Shown: positions 9,301 to 16,473 of the stretch, in pieces
How positions within the stretch are numbered: the first letter of the stretch is position 1
How the letters are laid out: every line of letters begins with the position of its first letter
Source of the DNA: a virus
Length of the DNA stretch: 22,446 nt
IMG/VR virus record: IMGVR_UViG_3300007963_000053
Coordinates: 1 to 22,446 of that record
Strand: one strand, 5' to 3'
Program-made: the position numbers and the translations under genes
Notes under the pieces: model-generated
Databases searched by the model: none
What the model was told of the DNA's origin: nothing
Seen by the model: the letters and a program-made list of their open reading frames with translations, nothing else

Positions 9301-11186
9301 CCAGCGGGGGTGCGATTTGTTACGTTAGTCAGAACTTCGCCAAGAATCTCACTCCGTCGTTCCTCGGTCTGTTGCAACTGTTGTGTATCAAGTTGTCCTG
9401 TTATTGTCTCTAGCTCAGACTCTGCGCGTAGAGCAGCGTCTTGCTCAAGTAGACGCCCTCTACGAAGTAGTTGGTCGGCAGTAAGCCGTCGTGTACCCAT
9501 CAACTCCTGTAGTTCTTGGTTCTCGACCTCTTGCGCAGATGCAACTGTAAGAGGGAGATCAAGCTGGTTAGGATCGGCAACTGGAGACGGGTCAAGCAGG
9601 TTAGCTTCGGGCTGCTCTACATCGATCGGCCCTAGCCTACGCGCTTCTTGTTCCTGTTCGAGAGCAAACAAGTCTGGCTGCTCAAATGCTGCAACGTCAC
9701 CGCGCTCAGCCGCGGCTAATGCAGCACGCTCGCGGGCTTCAGCCTGTATACGCTGCTCCTCAACAGGGTCCACACCAAGTGGCGATAACAAGCTTAGCTC
9801 ACCCTGTTCTTGTGAGAAGTCCAGTTCTAGTTGCTCGCCGTCAACAGGACGCCCATCAGGACCGACAGGACGCACATCGGAGAATAACTCACCCTGTACT
9901 TGTCCTTCTTGCAAGCCTATAGGAGCGGCACCAAGGTTTTGATCTGGAAATAGTTCAAGCTGTTCCTCTTGTTCGATTGCTAGTGGATCTGCAACTTCTT
10001 CTGGGTCAGCAATCTCTTCCGTGGGCGTCGCGGTTGTATCTCTTTGTTCGCCACGAGCGGCAAGGCTAAGTCCCGTAACCGTACCACCAACACCAGCGCC
10101 AGCAGCAAATGCGTTGATATAGCGAAGAGACTTTTCTTCATCAGACAAATTAGGATTCTGCGAGGCGGTAATAACTTCTTGTACAAATTCGGTAGTGCCC
10201 TCACCAACAGATCCAAGAGCAAGACCTTTACCAAACCGCTTTAAGCGCCCACCCTTGGTACCTTTGAACAGCAGACCCGCACCAATAAGTTCTGGAATTG
10301 TCTCTGCTACAGCGTACGGAATACCAAGGGCAAGGGCTGTACCTCTATCCGCAGTGCCGCCTTCAAGCTGCTCACCATATACATCAGAGGCACCAATAGC
10401 ATAATTAGAGGCCGCAGTGGCAAGCGTAGCACCACCGACCCTACCAAGCAGCGTCTTCTCAGCTTTAGTTAATGCTTGCTTAGCTGCACGTTTCTTAGCC
10501 GCAGCGAGCGCGGCACTCTTAAATCCAGCTTTACCCCCTAGACCTGCGACAAGTCCACCTATGGCTGCTGCAGGACCACCAGTGGCACCTCCAATAAGAG
10601 CGCCTGCGCCAGCTACAAGTACAGACTCCAAGAGCATTGGACCTTGTTGAGCAAGGTTAGCTACAAACCAGTCAATGATACCACCGGGCTTATCAACCGA
10701 TATGTCCGTAAAGGCTCGTTGGTAGGGCTGATTCTTACGTAGGTCTTTTAACTGCTGGTCTGCAATCTCTTTGCCTAGCTCTTCCGCTCCAGCAAGTTGC
10801 AGTCCATACCCGGCAAGAAGTTGTAGATTGTCCATCCCTATCGCCCAGTTCTTGGACAGCTTTCTCCCGAAAGAAGGATCACGAATGTTGTTTATGTACT
10901 CGACATACTTATCAGGCTCGATAGGCCGGAACGAATCCGGCATCTTTTGTTTGGGGCGTTTGAGAGCTTCTCTTGTATCCAGTGCAGACTGGTGATCATC
11001 GAAGTCAAACGTCTCACCATTGACATACATCTGCTTAGTAGCGTCGTTATACCCTATCGGGTATGGCGAGAATGTTTTCATCGGTGGCGGAGCAAACGCA
11101 CTAATGTCTACAGGAGCAGCATCAGACGTATCAAACGCAAACGAAGGATCGTATGTCCCTCTGGAAACCGGAAACATTTCGGCCAT
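3318..11186 (-). CDS. Giant (2622-aa) polyvalent internal virion / DNA-ejection protein with zincin-like segment
   Basis: Last gene of the virion run, in the position of T7 gp16, two bases after the transglycosylase gene. Visible layout: N-terminal region (1-165); Gly/Ala-rich hydrophobic helices with GxxxG-like spacing (~169-380), probably membrane-active; acidic Gln/Glu linker (~395-550) with QLELF 409-413, QGELF 431-435, QLELDF 452-457, QGELSL 461-466, QPDLF 503-507 and QLDLPL 541-546, all resembling sliding-clamp-binding peptides; Lys/Ala/Arg-rich histone-H1-like stretch (~702-800); helical region; a segment with HEAIGH (1265-1270) and EEAVAD (1316-1321), like zinc peptidases; long helical region; and a C-terminal region with GLKGLPFGDD near 2340 and the MTGFYPRKASLEYD-type ending I associate with large polyvalent proteins. 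It is much longer than T7 gp16 (about 1300 aa). The fold assignments are inferred from motifs; a virion role is inferred from gene order. Confidence 0.85.
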   Translation of the reverse strand: MAEMFPVSRGTYDPSFAFDTSDAAPVDISAFAPPPMKTFSPYPIGYNDATKQMYVNGETFDFDDHQSALDTREALKRPKQKMPDSFRPIEPDKYVEYINNIRDPSFGRKLSKNWAIGMDNLQLLAGYGLQLAGAEELGKEIADQQLKDLRKNQPYQRAFTDISVDKPGGIIDWFVANLAQQGPMLLESVLVAGAGALIGGATGGPAAAIGGLVAGLGGKAGFKSAALAAAKKRAAKQALTKAEKTLLGRVGGATLATAASNYAIGASDVYGEQLEGGTADRGTALALGIPYAVAETIPELIGAGLLFKGTKGGRLKRFGKGLALGSVGEGTTEFVQEVITASQNPNLSDEEKSLRYINAFAAGAGVGGTVTGLSLAARGEQRDTTATPTEEIADPEEVADPLAIEQEEQLELFPDQNLGAAPIGLQEGQVQGELFSDVRPVGPDGRPVDGEQLELDFSQEQGELSLLSPLGVDPVEEQRIQAEARERAALAAAERGDVAAFEQPDLFALEQEQEARRLGPIDVEQPEANLLDPSPVADPNQLDLPLTVASAQEVENQELQELMGTRRLTADQLLRRGRLLEQDAALRAESELETITGQLDTQQLQQTEERRSEILGEVLTNVTNRTPAGIVKKFARELRKAGITQTDPTESELRTIEAAANFAAAATAPLEQITPQATQTIDGQTVPRTAVPVVREQGERLRQRNAQERKAGANRTAKATGRKGQAGATAQEKRRAGAQAVRKAQKTQAGQDGSKKSGAAKLARGKQPASAKATGTGAAALKRGAARKKPTKADTEDKKKGQPAEQPVAQPTEREDQQPADVTVSPGLKDIATAWNTARRRINAGYRRSWSRLTAAKGSKNKNILAAIEAWKKAYAEYQKTLDSGNLYRALEGIFAGPLADQTALETYGEIVDSLSLLEMPGQRRDAYYDLLAHMLNSAVRKEVGALKGKDRDAAMQVFSPPMSLVTSEQDKSSFSEAFVQYLDDYLTEYKGNTVALTRSPLAQLIVTDPAQIGTVDLFLAAMQRHNKKVGKVPSQLQDKIDEFNVVAQVDIDLATREVMNKIDAIANSIIPGVGAGLDAINDQRIQIQNAIQYNKINLNQEYRGAPLKNWVDSKGMLKMKPTREGGKLFVIDAPKGAQPSTRELISDADAKPVEGRSATNDGAPITKPISMGVLRMERIKALKKFNAKARPSVKIYTSVEALRTADPTVYKEAMASRKDKKPIPTNASGYAYSTTDANGRIRYKILLFQEAIKDRQHARFIMAHEAIGHLGLRTIMSDQKFNSIMTEIYEKDPAIRREADQRIEFSGMKKLEAIEEAVADAAGTIESKLLERLKAAIKSFINKLFNRNIFTDDLTRYFIHQSKRYLRTGAVSDPSYAGIYDNMQELQRRHVEGRASADASIARTLSEQYAAIRPQRDSLERISDIVRSPVEELRQIAGISKGKALLRLLGMGVEYIQSLDNIALRSPGLQKLFNILDRQHEHIRDLQTKYRDLTAFAIQTRTVFNQNALDKTERTQVNDLLWRATLYKAQQLEAISDTSKPLYEQDIVISEDIKDGPKKGTRVNLVDIVDGTAVVNRHAVRELQKAGKVSKQQFKQGFAFKVFNDQGKVIETTNKTELAIDFEISDRVWKAYNEMRNVVDQNAVDVYVDKVQGLINTRNRHYDKLSKTFKLDGESENIIRNIGELYAGYSPADRSETGKGYAAIYQLIRVMHDQYGTRKMEDLFSNIEDVAEQDRVGIEELQTSEQGRALIKQVSALTKNKLSERQLKVLTRSLMDTVLLDAQVTNAELRAKQTIMGAYAPLRRRGRFQVRVTAYDMDGNPVRLDDSLRGMLTYMRTDSETDAKSMRDDINSILGEIKPGTRMLTNEPGARGNIDADGLVAVSRLEAVFEEASSVPPLGGTINYDDLSNTLMRAGVNLSAEDRRRLVRLTSSHHSVARRNLMRQGNPGFDTDMMRSIAEHIETGSHIAGKNRFQHEIAEILSDDTNWGGDFEKLRRLQDSYRVAVASNNEALIFDARKAMDQYQRMMVESSGRDVKVIAPIPGNPLNTTVIAGKGKGNRYRDQATNLVTYYRDTRNLVDASGEGKIGKAFRPVVGATAAAQLGGVLAPAIINMTSLYTHAIPYLSTYNEKTGYGGGHGLGASTYEIHRAGSHLSLLRDGFKQDVFGTSAAMDKLIAQAEKDPRVLDRYGVDLDELKFLRDLTAKGVLTPNLHNALLDLSRTGRRGLVGKGMETWMALFSKTEQYNRRVTALASYRLEKKRMQAQGGGVNQDSLYERATLAVNTSQGNYSQYNRPSWARGNFLQYTYMYKQFIVISVQLMRNLAPKERRVFLATLFLAAGLKGLPFGDDLLDLIDTLAQKFGIRWDGAEAELAQLADSIIPGSSAILLRGIIDAATGLTVSSRIGHGDLIPGTGMFKAGSNIGKEFESILGAPASFIVAAGTTASLATKYLAETVGLRDDTTTLADIGREGFGIAFVKAFTDGIVYMTSGDIINKRGQVVARDAHFLHSIARMTGFYPRKASLEYDVVRMGQQVSDYSKELAASLRHAYVKADAEGRRAILRDVRRLQRDYRGTPFGLKNFVQGARKSAKEADLTASQRSLRALPKAVKPLSASLAKAYGLD

Positions 11187-11188
11187 GG

Positions 11189-13243
11189 TTACTTAGATCC
11201 GCTTACAGCATTGAATATACTTAGTCCACTTGGGGCAGCGCTAAATGCCCCCCCGCTAACGCGACTTACGTTAAAGCCGATTGTTTGGCCTAACTCAGCC
11301 TCGTTCTCTGAGGGGTCTCTGGTTGTAACAGCAAACACGCCAGCAGGACTAGTTAAGTATGTAATACCACTAGAAGAATCAGTCTTAACATCTGGCCCTT
11401 CATTGCGCTTTTTCCAAGCATCCCATTGTGCTTGCGTACCGATCTCTGCCAACTTAGCAACAAATTTATTGCGAGCATCTTCTGCTGCAGTGCGGCGAGC
11501 GACCTGCGCAGCATTAACAGAGGTGGTAAACCGTTGGGATGCGGCTCTACGGAACATACTTACAACTTCGGAGCGGGACATCCCTTCCTTCTTCCGTTGA
11601 CCATTAACTTCAATGTCGTATTTACCATCGGAACGTGGGCGGATAATTGTATTTGTGCCAGAGGCTTGGCTCTCAAGGGCCATAAGCATCCGCGGATCAC
11701 CTCCGTTCTCGAACATATTGATGCCCTTTTGCACCGCAATATTTTCTAGGCTGGTAGCCGCGTTATCGACGGCTACAACGGCCCGATCAAACATAGCACC
11801 ATCGCCATTTTGTAGCGCAACTTGGGCAGCATACCGAGCGCTTCGTAAAACAGCCTGACCATTATTAAACTCCTCGTTGAACATAGCAGGAGTCCAGTTA
11901 CTTAGAATCTTAGGTTTAGGAGTCTTCTGATTTGCAGCCTCTTGAGTGGGTGACTTCGTACCATCGGTAAGTACGCCAGCTTTTCGAGCGGGCATTGTTC
12001 GCTTACGGCCAACGATGTCAGTCTGAATCTGTTCAGTAGCAGCAGGCTGTGGTTGTGGCTGTGTAGCAGGTTGTGTAGCAGGTTGTGTAGCAGGTTGTGT
12101 AGCAGGTTGTGTAGCAGGTTGTGGTTGTGTAGTGGGCTGTGTAGCAGGCTGTGTAGCGGATCCCGACAGAATCTTTTGGAATGCAGTTTGAAACTTGGCA
12201 ACATATTGTTTAGTAGTTGCATCTAAAGGACGGTTTTCTTTTGCAGCAGTAAAACCTTGGTGCCACGACTGAGCAATCTTAATTGGTATATCATTCTGTG
12301 AGATTGCACCGTTTGCAGCTTGCTGCGCCCAGTACTTAGTAAGAGCATCCAGACGCTGGACCGCATACGCATCTTTATCAACATCACTAGTGCTTGCCGC
12401 TGGTTGTAGCCCAAACGCTACAAGGTCTGCGTCCTGTTTCCCTGTTGCTGTTGGGTTAGTAACTTGATACATCCCAGACGCAGTACTTTTGGGGTTCTTA
12501 CCCGTGTTCTTACCACCGCTGCTCTCGATCTCAGCAACCGCTTGTTGTAGCTGTGACTGAGTAAAAGCTAAGGTAGCGGGGGCAGTAGGAGCAAGAGTAG
12601 AAGCGGAAGCGCCCGGCGGTTGTAGACCAGCGGTTGGAGAGGGCTTTGTGAATAAATGTTTATGCGAGTCAGGAATACTTGCGTACTGCCCTGCACCCGT
12701 CAGCATACTACGCGCTCTAAGAGCGGGGTGTATTCTCGCTAACGCCGGATCAACATTAGCTGGAAGGTTATTCAAAGACTGAACAGCTACAGTTTCTTCC
12801 CCAAGAGTATCATCTTGCCCCATATCAGGTGGGTACGCAGAAGAAGCACCTGTTGGAACAGTTGGGAGAATAACGGGTTTTAGTTGGCCTTGAGCTAAAA
12901 CTCGATTTGGTAATGGGTTACCCATCGTGGTTTGTATGCCCGGCTGATTACCGGCAAGCTGCGGGGCGACAGAACGCGTAATAAACTGGTCACTGCCTTG
13001 ACCAGCATCGATCTCGGCGGCGACGTTCGGATCTACAGAAGAGGCAGGAGCCGCGGGCGGAGGAATATTGCGGGTTGTAGGCATATCCGCAGATGCCGGT
13101 ATACGCGGGTTACGGAGTTGTTGGTTCTTCTTGCGATATTCCTGACCACCGCGCTGTCTCATAGCATCAATCTGGGACATGTATTTATTATAGTCGGTAA
13201 GACCCTGCCCAAGTTGCTGTGATGTAAGAGTAAACATACTCAT
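11189..13243 (-). CDS. Internal virion protein with lytic transglycosylase-like domain (gp15 position)
   Basis: A 684-aa protein. Residues 1-210 are a Pro/Thr/Ala-rich, probably disordered leader. Residues ~225-365 resemble a transglycosylase/lysozyme-like fold: AEIESSGGKN with candidate catalytic Glu240, then ASGMYQVTNPTA, matching the ESSGG...SGxxQv pattern of SLT-type enzymes. A (TQPA)n linker follows at ~360-405, then a helical C-terminal half (~430-684) with no recognised motif, likely the structural part. In T7 the transglycosylase is on gp16; here it lies one gene earlier. The inferred role is local peptidoglycan opening during genome ejection. The start ATG overlaps the upstream stop as ATGA, indicating coupled translation. 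Confidence 0.8.
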   Translation of the reverse strand: MSMFTLTSQQLGQGLTDYNKYMSQIDAMRQRGGQEYRKKNQQLRNPRIPASADMPTTRNIPPPAAPASSVDPNVAAEIDAGQGSDQFITRSVAPQLAGNQPGIQTTMGNPLPNRVLAQGQLKPVILPTVPTGASSAYPPDMGQDDTLGEETVAVQSLNNLPANVDPALARIHPALRARSMLTGAGQYASIPDSHKHLFTKPSPTAGLQPPGASASTLAPTAPATLAFTQSQLQQAVAEIESSGGKNTGKNPKSTASGMYQVTNPTATGKQDADLVAFGLQPAASTSDVDKDAYAVQRLDALTKYWAQQAANGAISQNDIPIKIAQSWHQGFTAAKENRPLDATTKQYVAKFQTAFQKILSGSATQPATQPTTQPQPATQPATQPATQPATQPATQPQPQPAATEQIQTDIVGRKRTMPARKAGVLTDGTKSPTQEAANQKTPKPKILSNWTPAMFNEEFNNGQAVLRSARYAAQVALQNGDGAMFDRAVVAVDNAATSLENIAVQKGINMFENGGDPRMLMALESQASGTNTIIRPRSDGKYDIEVNGQRKKEGMSRSEVVSMFRRAASQRFTTSVNAAQVARRTAAEDARNKFVAKLAEIGTQAQWDAWKKRNEGPDVKTDSSSGITYLTSPAGVFAVTTRDPSENEAELGQTIGFNVSRVSGGAFSAAPSGLSIFNAVSGSK
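12045..12156 (-). repeat. 12-bp tandem repeat coding for a (TQPA)n linker
   Basis: Bases 12061-12120 are exactly five identical copies of GTGTAGCAGGTT, flanked by degenerate copies (for example 12127-12138 and 12139-12150). Read on the - strand in frame they encode repeated Thr-Gln-Pro-Ala, with TTQP and QPQP variants at the edges. The copy number is likely variable by slippage, and because the unit is 12 bases it never shifts frame. It joins the transglycosylase-like domain to the C-terminal half of the virion protein. Confidence 0.95.
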
Positions 13244-14829
13244 CCGATTGTTCTCTCTTGCTGCCTTTTACGTTCTTCATCAGTTATACCAAATAGCCCT
13301 TGAGCGACAAGTGGGCTAACAAGCCCAGCAGCATTTGCACGCTCGGCATTCAAGCGGTTACGAGCGGTAGTTGCTGCGGCAAGGTCAGCGGATGCCATGT
13401 CGTAGAGCGATCCTACATTAGCGCCAGTGTTGGCAGCCCGAGATATGGCAGCCATACGTTGTTCTAACCCGCGTCCAAACCCTTGATTAAACGCAGAACC
13501 ACCGAGCCGCGCTTGGTCGAGAGCCGCTCGACGCTGACCGGCTGTCCGTTGAGCACCTGTCAAGTTACGCAGCCCAGCCCGGCTCGACCGCTCATACCTC
13601 CGAGCAGCATCTGCAGCGCTCTCCATACCCAGTTGTACAGGGTTGATGGCTTGCGCCTGTTGCATGTATTGATCACCAAGCTCACGCCTACGCGCTTGTT
13701 CGGCTTCCTCCATCTGCATGATACGCGCTCGTTGATCAAGTGCCGCCTGCTCTCCCGGCGTAATCTCAGGCTCAGAAGCAAGAAAATTAGCGGCCTGTTG
13801 CGTGAGTAGATCCCCCATACCTTTCTTAACAGGATCGGGCAGTCCTTTTAGACCTGCGATTGGGTCACTAAAGAATCCGCTAACACTGTCTCCAAGGCTA
13901 GTAAGCCGGTCACCAAAAGTAGGCGTGGATTGTACACCAGCAAGCTGTGTCCCAAGTTGTGCGTCCATCGTCGGGGGGCGGGGGATGCGGTAATCAGGGC
14001 CGTGCAACCTCTGATACCGTTCAAGCATCGAAGGTTTAGTCGGATCGGGGAAGTACGCTGTAGATAAATCATCGCTAGCGCCCGCTCCGATCAGAAAGTC
14101 ATCACCATAGCCACCGGCAAACTGTACAGGGTCACCTCCACCAAGGCCCGGGTTAACTCTTGGTAGCGGTGTGCCGGTGGGTATTCCTCGAACCGCACCC
14201 ATGTTAGTATTAGTAGGTAGTGCTAAAGGATCAGGACCGTAAGCGCCCGACAACTGCGAGCCAAGAGATGGCGGCGCACCAGCTCCGCTGGGAACTCCGC
14301 CTGTGAATTGTTCCGGACCAGTCATACGAATGGGCATATTTGTAACCCCACCGAGGTCTTGCGCAATCCCACTTATGCCAGACTGAACACCGACCGGTGT
14401 AGGCATACCCTGCGCAGCATTAAATGCAGCACTCCCCGGAGCTGGCCCTCCAAAGGGTACAGAGGATTGGATAGTGTTTCCCGTAAAGGGATCTACACCA
14501 GACGGAGTATTCATATACCCGCCGATGCCGCCGCCAACGCCACCCGTGAGCGCACCCACTCCAATATTTTGACCGGTAACAGCGGCTGTTGCAGCACCAA
14601 GGCCTGCACCTACAAGGGCACCACCAAGCGTAGGACCAAGAGCCGCCGAGATACCTATACTAGTTGCGATCGCAGGAGCTGCCCAAGGAATTGCAACAGC
14701 GGCTACGATGCTGACGATAGACCCCAGACCTCCGCCGCCATGTTGCGTTGGCGTGAGCGCCGTAGTAGCGCGGAGGTGTTGCTCAAACGACTTTATCGAT
14801 GATGGTGGGACAAGGACTGAAGTATGCAT
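13240..14829 (-). CDS. Internal virion protein, gp14-like (Gly-rich hydrophobic N-terminus)
   Basis: This 529-aa protein starts MHTSVLVPPSS. Residues ~30-105 are a Gly/Ala/Ile-rich hydrophobic region with several GGALVGAGLGAAT-like segments, as in small ejection proteins that insert into membranes. The middle is Pro/Gly-rich and probably flexible. The C-terminal ~180 residues are Ala/Arg/Gln-rich helices (EEAEQARRRELGDQYMQQAQ and beyond). ATG at 14829 is chosen over a TTG five codons upstream because GGAG lies exactly seven bases before it and it leaves a one-base gap to the preceding gene. The position between a GNAT-like gene and the transglycosylase gene matches gp14 in T7-like order. Internal-virion identity is inferred from composition and gene order. 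Confidence 0.75.
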   Translation of the reverse strand: MHTSVLVPPSSIKSFEQHLRATTALTPTQHGGGGLGSIVSIVAAVAIPWAAPAIATSIGISAALGPTLGGALVGAGLGAATAAVTGQNIGVGALTGGVGGGIGGYMNTPSGVDPFTGNTIQSSVPFGGPAPGSAAFNAAQGMPTPVGVQSGISGIAQDLGGVTNMPIRMTGPEQFTGGVPSGAGAPPSLGSQLSGAYGPDPLALPTNTNMGAVRGIPTGTPLPRVNPGLGGGDPVQFAGGYGDDFLIGAGASDDLSTAYFPDPTKPSMLERYQRLHGPDYRIPRPPTMDAQLGTQLAGVQSTPTFGDRLTSLGDSVSGFFSDPIAGLKGLPDPVKKGMGDLLTQQAANFLASEPEITPGEQAALDQRARIMQMEEAEQARRRELGDQYMQQAQAINPVQLGMESAADAARRYERSSRAGLRNLTGAQRTAGQRRAALDQARLGGSAFNQGFGRGLEQRMAAISRAANTGANVGSLYDMASADLAAATTARNRLNAERANAAGLVSPLVAQGLFGITDEERKRQQERTIG

Positions 14830-14830
14830 A

Positions 14831-15325
14831 TCACATCTCCGCAAGGTCTAAACGCATAGTTGTATAAACAGTATTAAAGCCATAGCGCTGAAGTATACGC
14901 TCTATGGCAGGAGAGACAGCCTGTGCTTCAAGCTGACTGGCACCACTCATAAATGCCCAACTGCAAACGTGTTTCCAAAACTTACTTTTTAATAAGTCCA
15001 TCTGCCGTCCACCGATGGCAATTACGCTAATACAATGTAGGCGAGGATAAGACTTACCCTCGAGTATCAAAACAAACGCAACTTCCGACGCGCCATCCCT
15101 ATCGCACTTTGCAATGATTGCCGCCGTACGCCCATCTTTTACAGAGTCATATAGATCCTGCAGTATTACTTCCCCGTTCATCTTTGCTACGCACGGCTCT
15201 AGCCAGTAAGCCATTTGCGGCCAGTACTGGTCTAGCTGTTCGTGCGTAGTGATGAGTAGAGGCTCAAACTCCTCAATGCTCGGAGACGCAGTTTCGATCA
15301 ACTTAAGCTTTGGTTGGGCGGCCAT
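14831..15325 (-). CDS. GNAT-like protein in the gp13 position
   Basis: A 164-aa protein. The central and C-terminal parts read like an acetyltransferase-type alpha/beta fold: strands around AAIIAKCDRDG and EVAFVLILEGK, PRLHCISVIAIGG, then a helix (WKHVCSWAFMSGASQLEAQA) and the common ending AIERILQRYGFNTVYTTMRLDL. The acetyl-CoA loop signature (R/QxxGxG/A) is not visible; IGGRQMDLL occupies that place, so catalysis is doubtful. Proteins of this kind often occur between the nozzle and internal virion genes of podoviruses. A structural or assembly role is therefore as likely as an enzymatic one. The start ATG lies inside the end of the upstream gene (23-base overlap), with AAAGGA about ten bases before it. 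Confidence 0.65.
   Translation of the reverse strand: MAAQPKLKLIETASPSIEEFEPLLITTHEQLDQYWPQMAYWLEPCVAKMNGEVILQDLYDSVKDGRTAAIIAKCDRDGASEVAFVLILEGKSYPRLHCISVIAIGGRQMDLLKSKFWKHVCSWAFMSGASQLEAQAVSPAIERILQRYGFNTVYTTMRLDLAEM
14837..14840 (-). promoter_or_regulatory. Ribosome binding site deciding the gp14-like start
   Basis: GGAG on the - strand, seven bases upstream of ATG 14829-14827. It lies within the last codons of the preceding gene and supports the ATG start over the upstream TTG at 14844. Confidence 0.75.
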
Positions 15326-16118
15326 CTAGGTCGTATCCTTTGTTAAGTTTATCAAAGAAGTCAGTTCCTTTTGCCATGACTGCGCCTTTATGCACAACCA
15401 TCTCACCATCGTGCGCGTTGATTGCTACACTACCATCGGCGTTACGGCTCTGAGGAACTTTACCCCCCATGGCCATGGTAGCTTGCGGTGGCTGTCCCTG
15501 CGACTGCGGCATACCTTGGTTACCAAAGGCTTCTTGTGCTGCTTGGGCGGCCAACAAGAGGACAAACACTAATCCTTGGTCGTACTCCATGGGCAGCTCT
15601 TGCTCTGCTGCTAACCCTTGCTCAATAGCAAACCTACGAATCTGAGGGTATAGTTGCGGGTCTTGCGCCGCTGCCATAGCCAACTGAACAGCCATGTTAA
15701 GTTCTTGAGCTGTTAGTTCGCCAGATTGTACAGCTTGCATTACAGCCTGTTTGATTTGCATAACCTGCTGCGGGTGCTCGCGGATCATGCGCTGCACTTC
15801 CATCTGCATTTGCGGTAATGGAATCGGCGCAGTTTGTCCACCGGGTGCAAGTCCTGCAGTACGCGGGTCTCCACCGGGTGCAACCATACCGCCCATTTGG
15901 TAGTCAGGACGATCCTTCTCGACCTTTCCACCGTACATATATGAAGGGTTCATTTGGTACTCCATTGAGGGGGGTTCTTCGGGTAGACCTTGACCGAGCA
16001 CGCCCGCGTCCATGGGAGTTGCAAGGTTAAAAGTTTCATCGGCGTCATCCTGCATGGCCATCTGAATCATGGTGTCAAGATTACCAGAGCCGCTACCGTA
16101 TCCGATTTTGCCGGGCAT
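15303..16118 (-). CDS. Met/Gln/Gly-rich phage structural-type protein with HDGEMVV motif
   Basis: A 271-aa protein of unusual composition: Gly/Met-rich patches (YMYGGKV, YQMGGMVAPGG, TMAMGGKVP), a Gln/Met-rich helical middle (~95-160), an EQGLAAEQELP stretch, and a C-terminal AINAHDGEMVVHKGAVMAKG motif followed by TDFFDKLNKGYD. The DGEMVV-then-KG pattern resembles the EGExVIP/EGEMVL-type motif seen in many hypothetical virion-associated proteins of marine phages; its function is not known to me. The gene lies in the nozzle-to-internal-core interval and is preceded by AAGGG about eight bases before the ATG. I call it structural from context only. Confidence 0.65.
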   Translation of the reverse strand: MPGKIGYGSGSGNLDTMIQMAMQDDADETFNLATPMDAGVLGQGLPEEPPSMEYQMNPSYMYGGKVEKDRPDYQMGGMVAPGGDPRTAGLAPGGQTAPIPLPQMQMEVQRMIREHPQQVMQIKQAVMQAVQSGELTAQELNMAVQLAMAAAQDPQLYPQIRRFAIEQGLAAEQELPMEYDQGLVFVLLLAAQAAQEAFGNQGMPQSQGQPPQATMAMGGKVPQSRNADGSVAINAHDGEMVVHKGAVMAKGTDFFDKLNKGYDLDGRPTKA

Positions 16119-16119
16119 A

Positions 16120-16473
16120 TTACGTTCCCTTCAAGTTACGAATTAACAAATCAAGCATCTCTCGTGTTCTAAATAGATCATTTGCAAGCACTTGTACATC
16201 TTCACGTAGATTCCGTAGCGCAGTTAGCGCAGCTACATCCTGACTTGATATATTATACCCGTCGCTGCCGCTAAGTGTAACACTTATCATATCTTGTTGT
16301 CCTAAGTTCTGCGCAGTAATATCACCGCGGACACAGGCAATACTAGCACCGTCCGTTTCACCGCGTGTCCCGCATAGCAACTCAATGTTTTCTTTCTGCG
16401 CGGCCAGCAGTATGGCTTCCCAATCTAGGATACCATCTGGCACTTCAGGAACGGCTACAAATCTACGCGCCAT
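16120..16473 (-). CDS. Small hypothetical protein between nozzle and core genes
   Basis: A 117-aa protein not recognised as a known family. The N-terminal half (RFVAVPEVPDGILDWEAILL) looks compact; the middle contains CVRGDITAQNLGQQ, reminiscent of small beta-rich virion proteins; the C-terminal third (SSQDVAALTALRNLREDVQV onward) is a predicted amphipathic helix or coiled coil. Its ATG shares one base with the stop of the nozzle-like gene (TAATG) and has AAGGA seven bases upstream, so it is very likely translated with it. It ends one base before the next gene. A minor tail or connector component is plausible. Confidence 0.7.
   Translation of the reverse strand: MARRFVAVPEVPDGILDWEAILLAAQKENIELLCGTRGETDGASIACVRGDITAQNLGQQDMISVTLSGSDGYNISSQDVAALTALRNLREDVQVLANDLFRTREMLDLLIRNLKGT

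Noticed and set aside
9166-9942. 258-codon open frame on the + strand opposite the giant gene
   Set aside because: It lies opposite the Q/E/L-rich acidic linker; the Ser/Cys/Arg-rich product is what that composition gives in antisense. No convincing gene context.
10947-11600. 217-codon + strand open frame crossing the junction of two - strand genes
   Set aside because: It overlaps the end of the 684-aa gene and the start of the giant gene; composition is mixed and unprotein-like.
12061-12120. CRISPR-like regular repeats
   Set aside because: Units are only 12 bases, directly abutting with no spacers, and in frame within a coding region.
11902-12222. 106-codon - strand frame rich in LLHN repeats
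   Set aside because: It is the 12-bp tandem repeat read out of frame; the TQPA frame belongs to the long, plausible gene.
14830-14844. TTG start adding five residues to the gp14-like protein
   Set aside because: The ATG at 14829 has an ideal GGAG seven bases upstream and a one-base gap to the previous gene; the TTG would overlap that gene.
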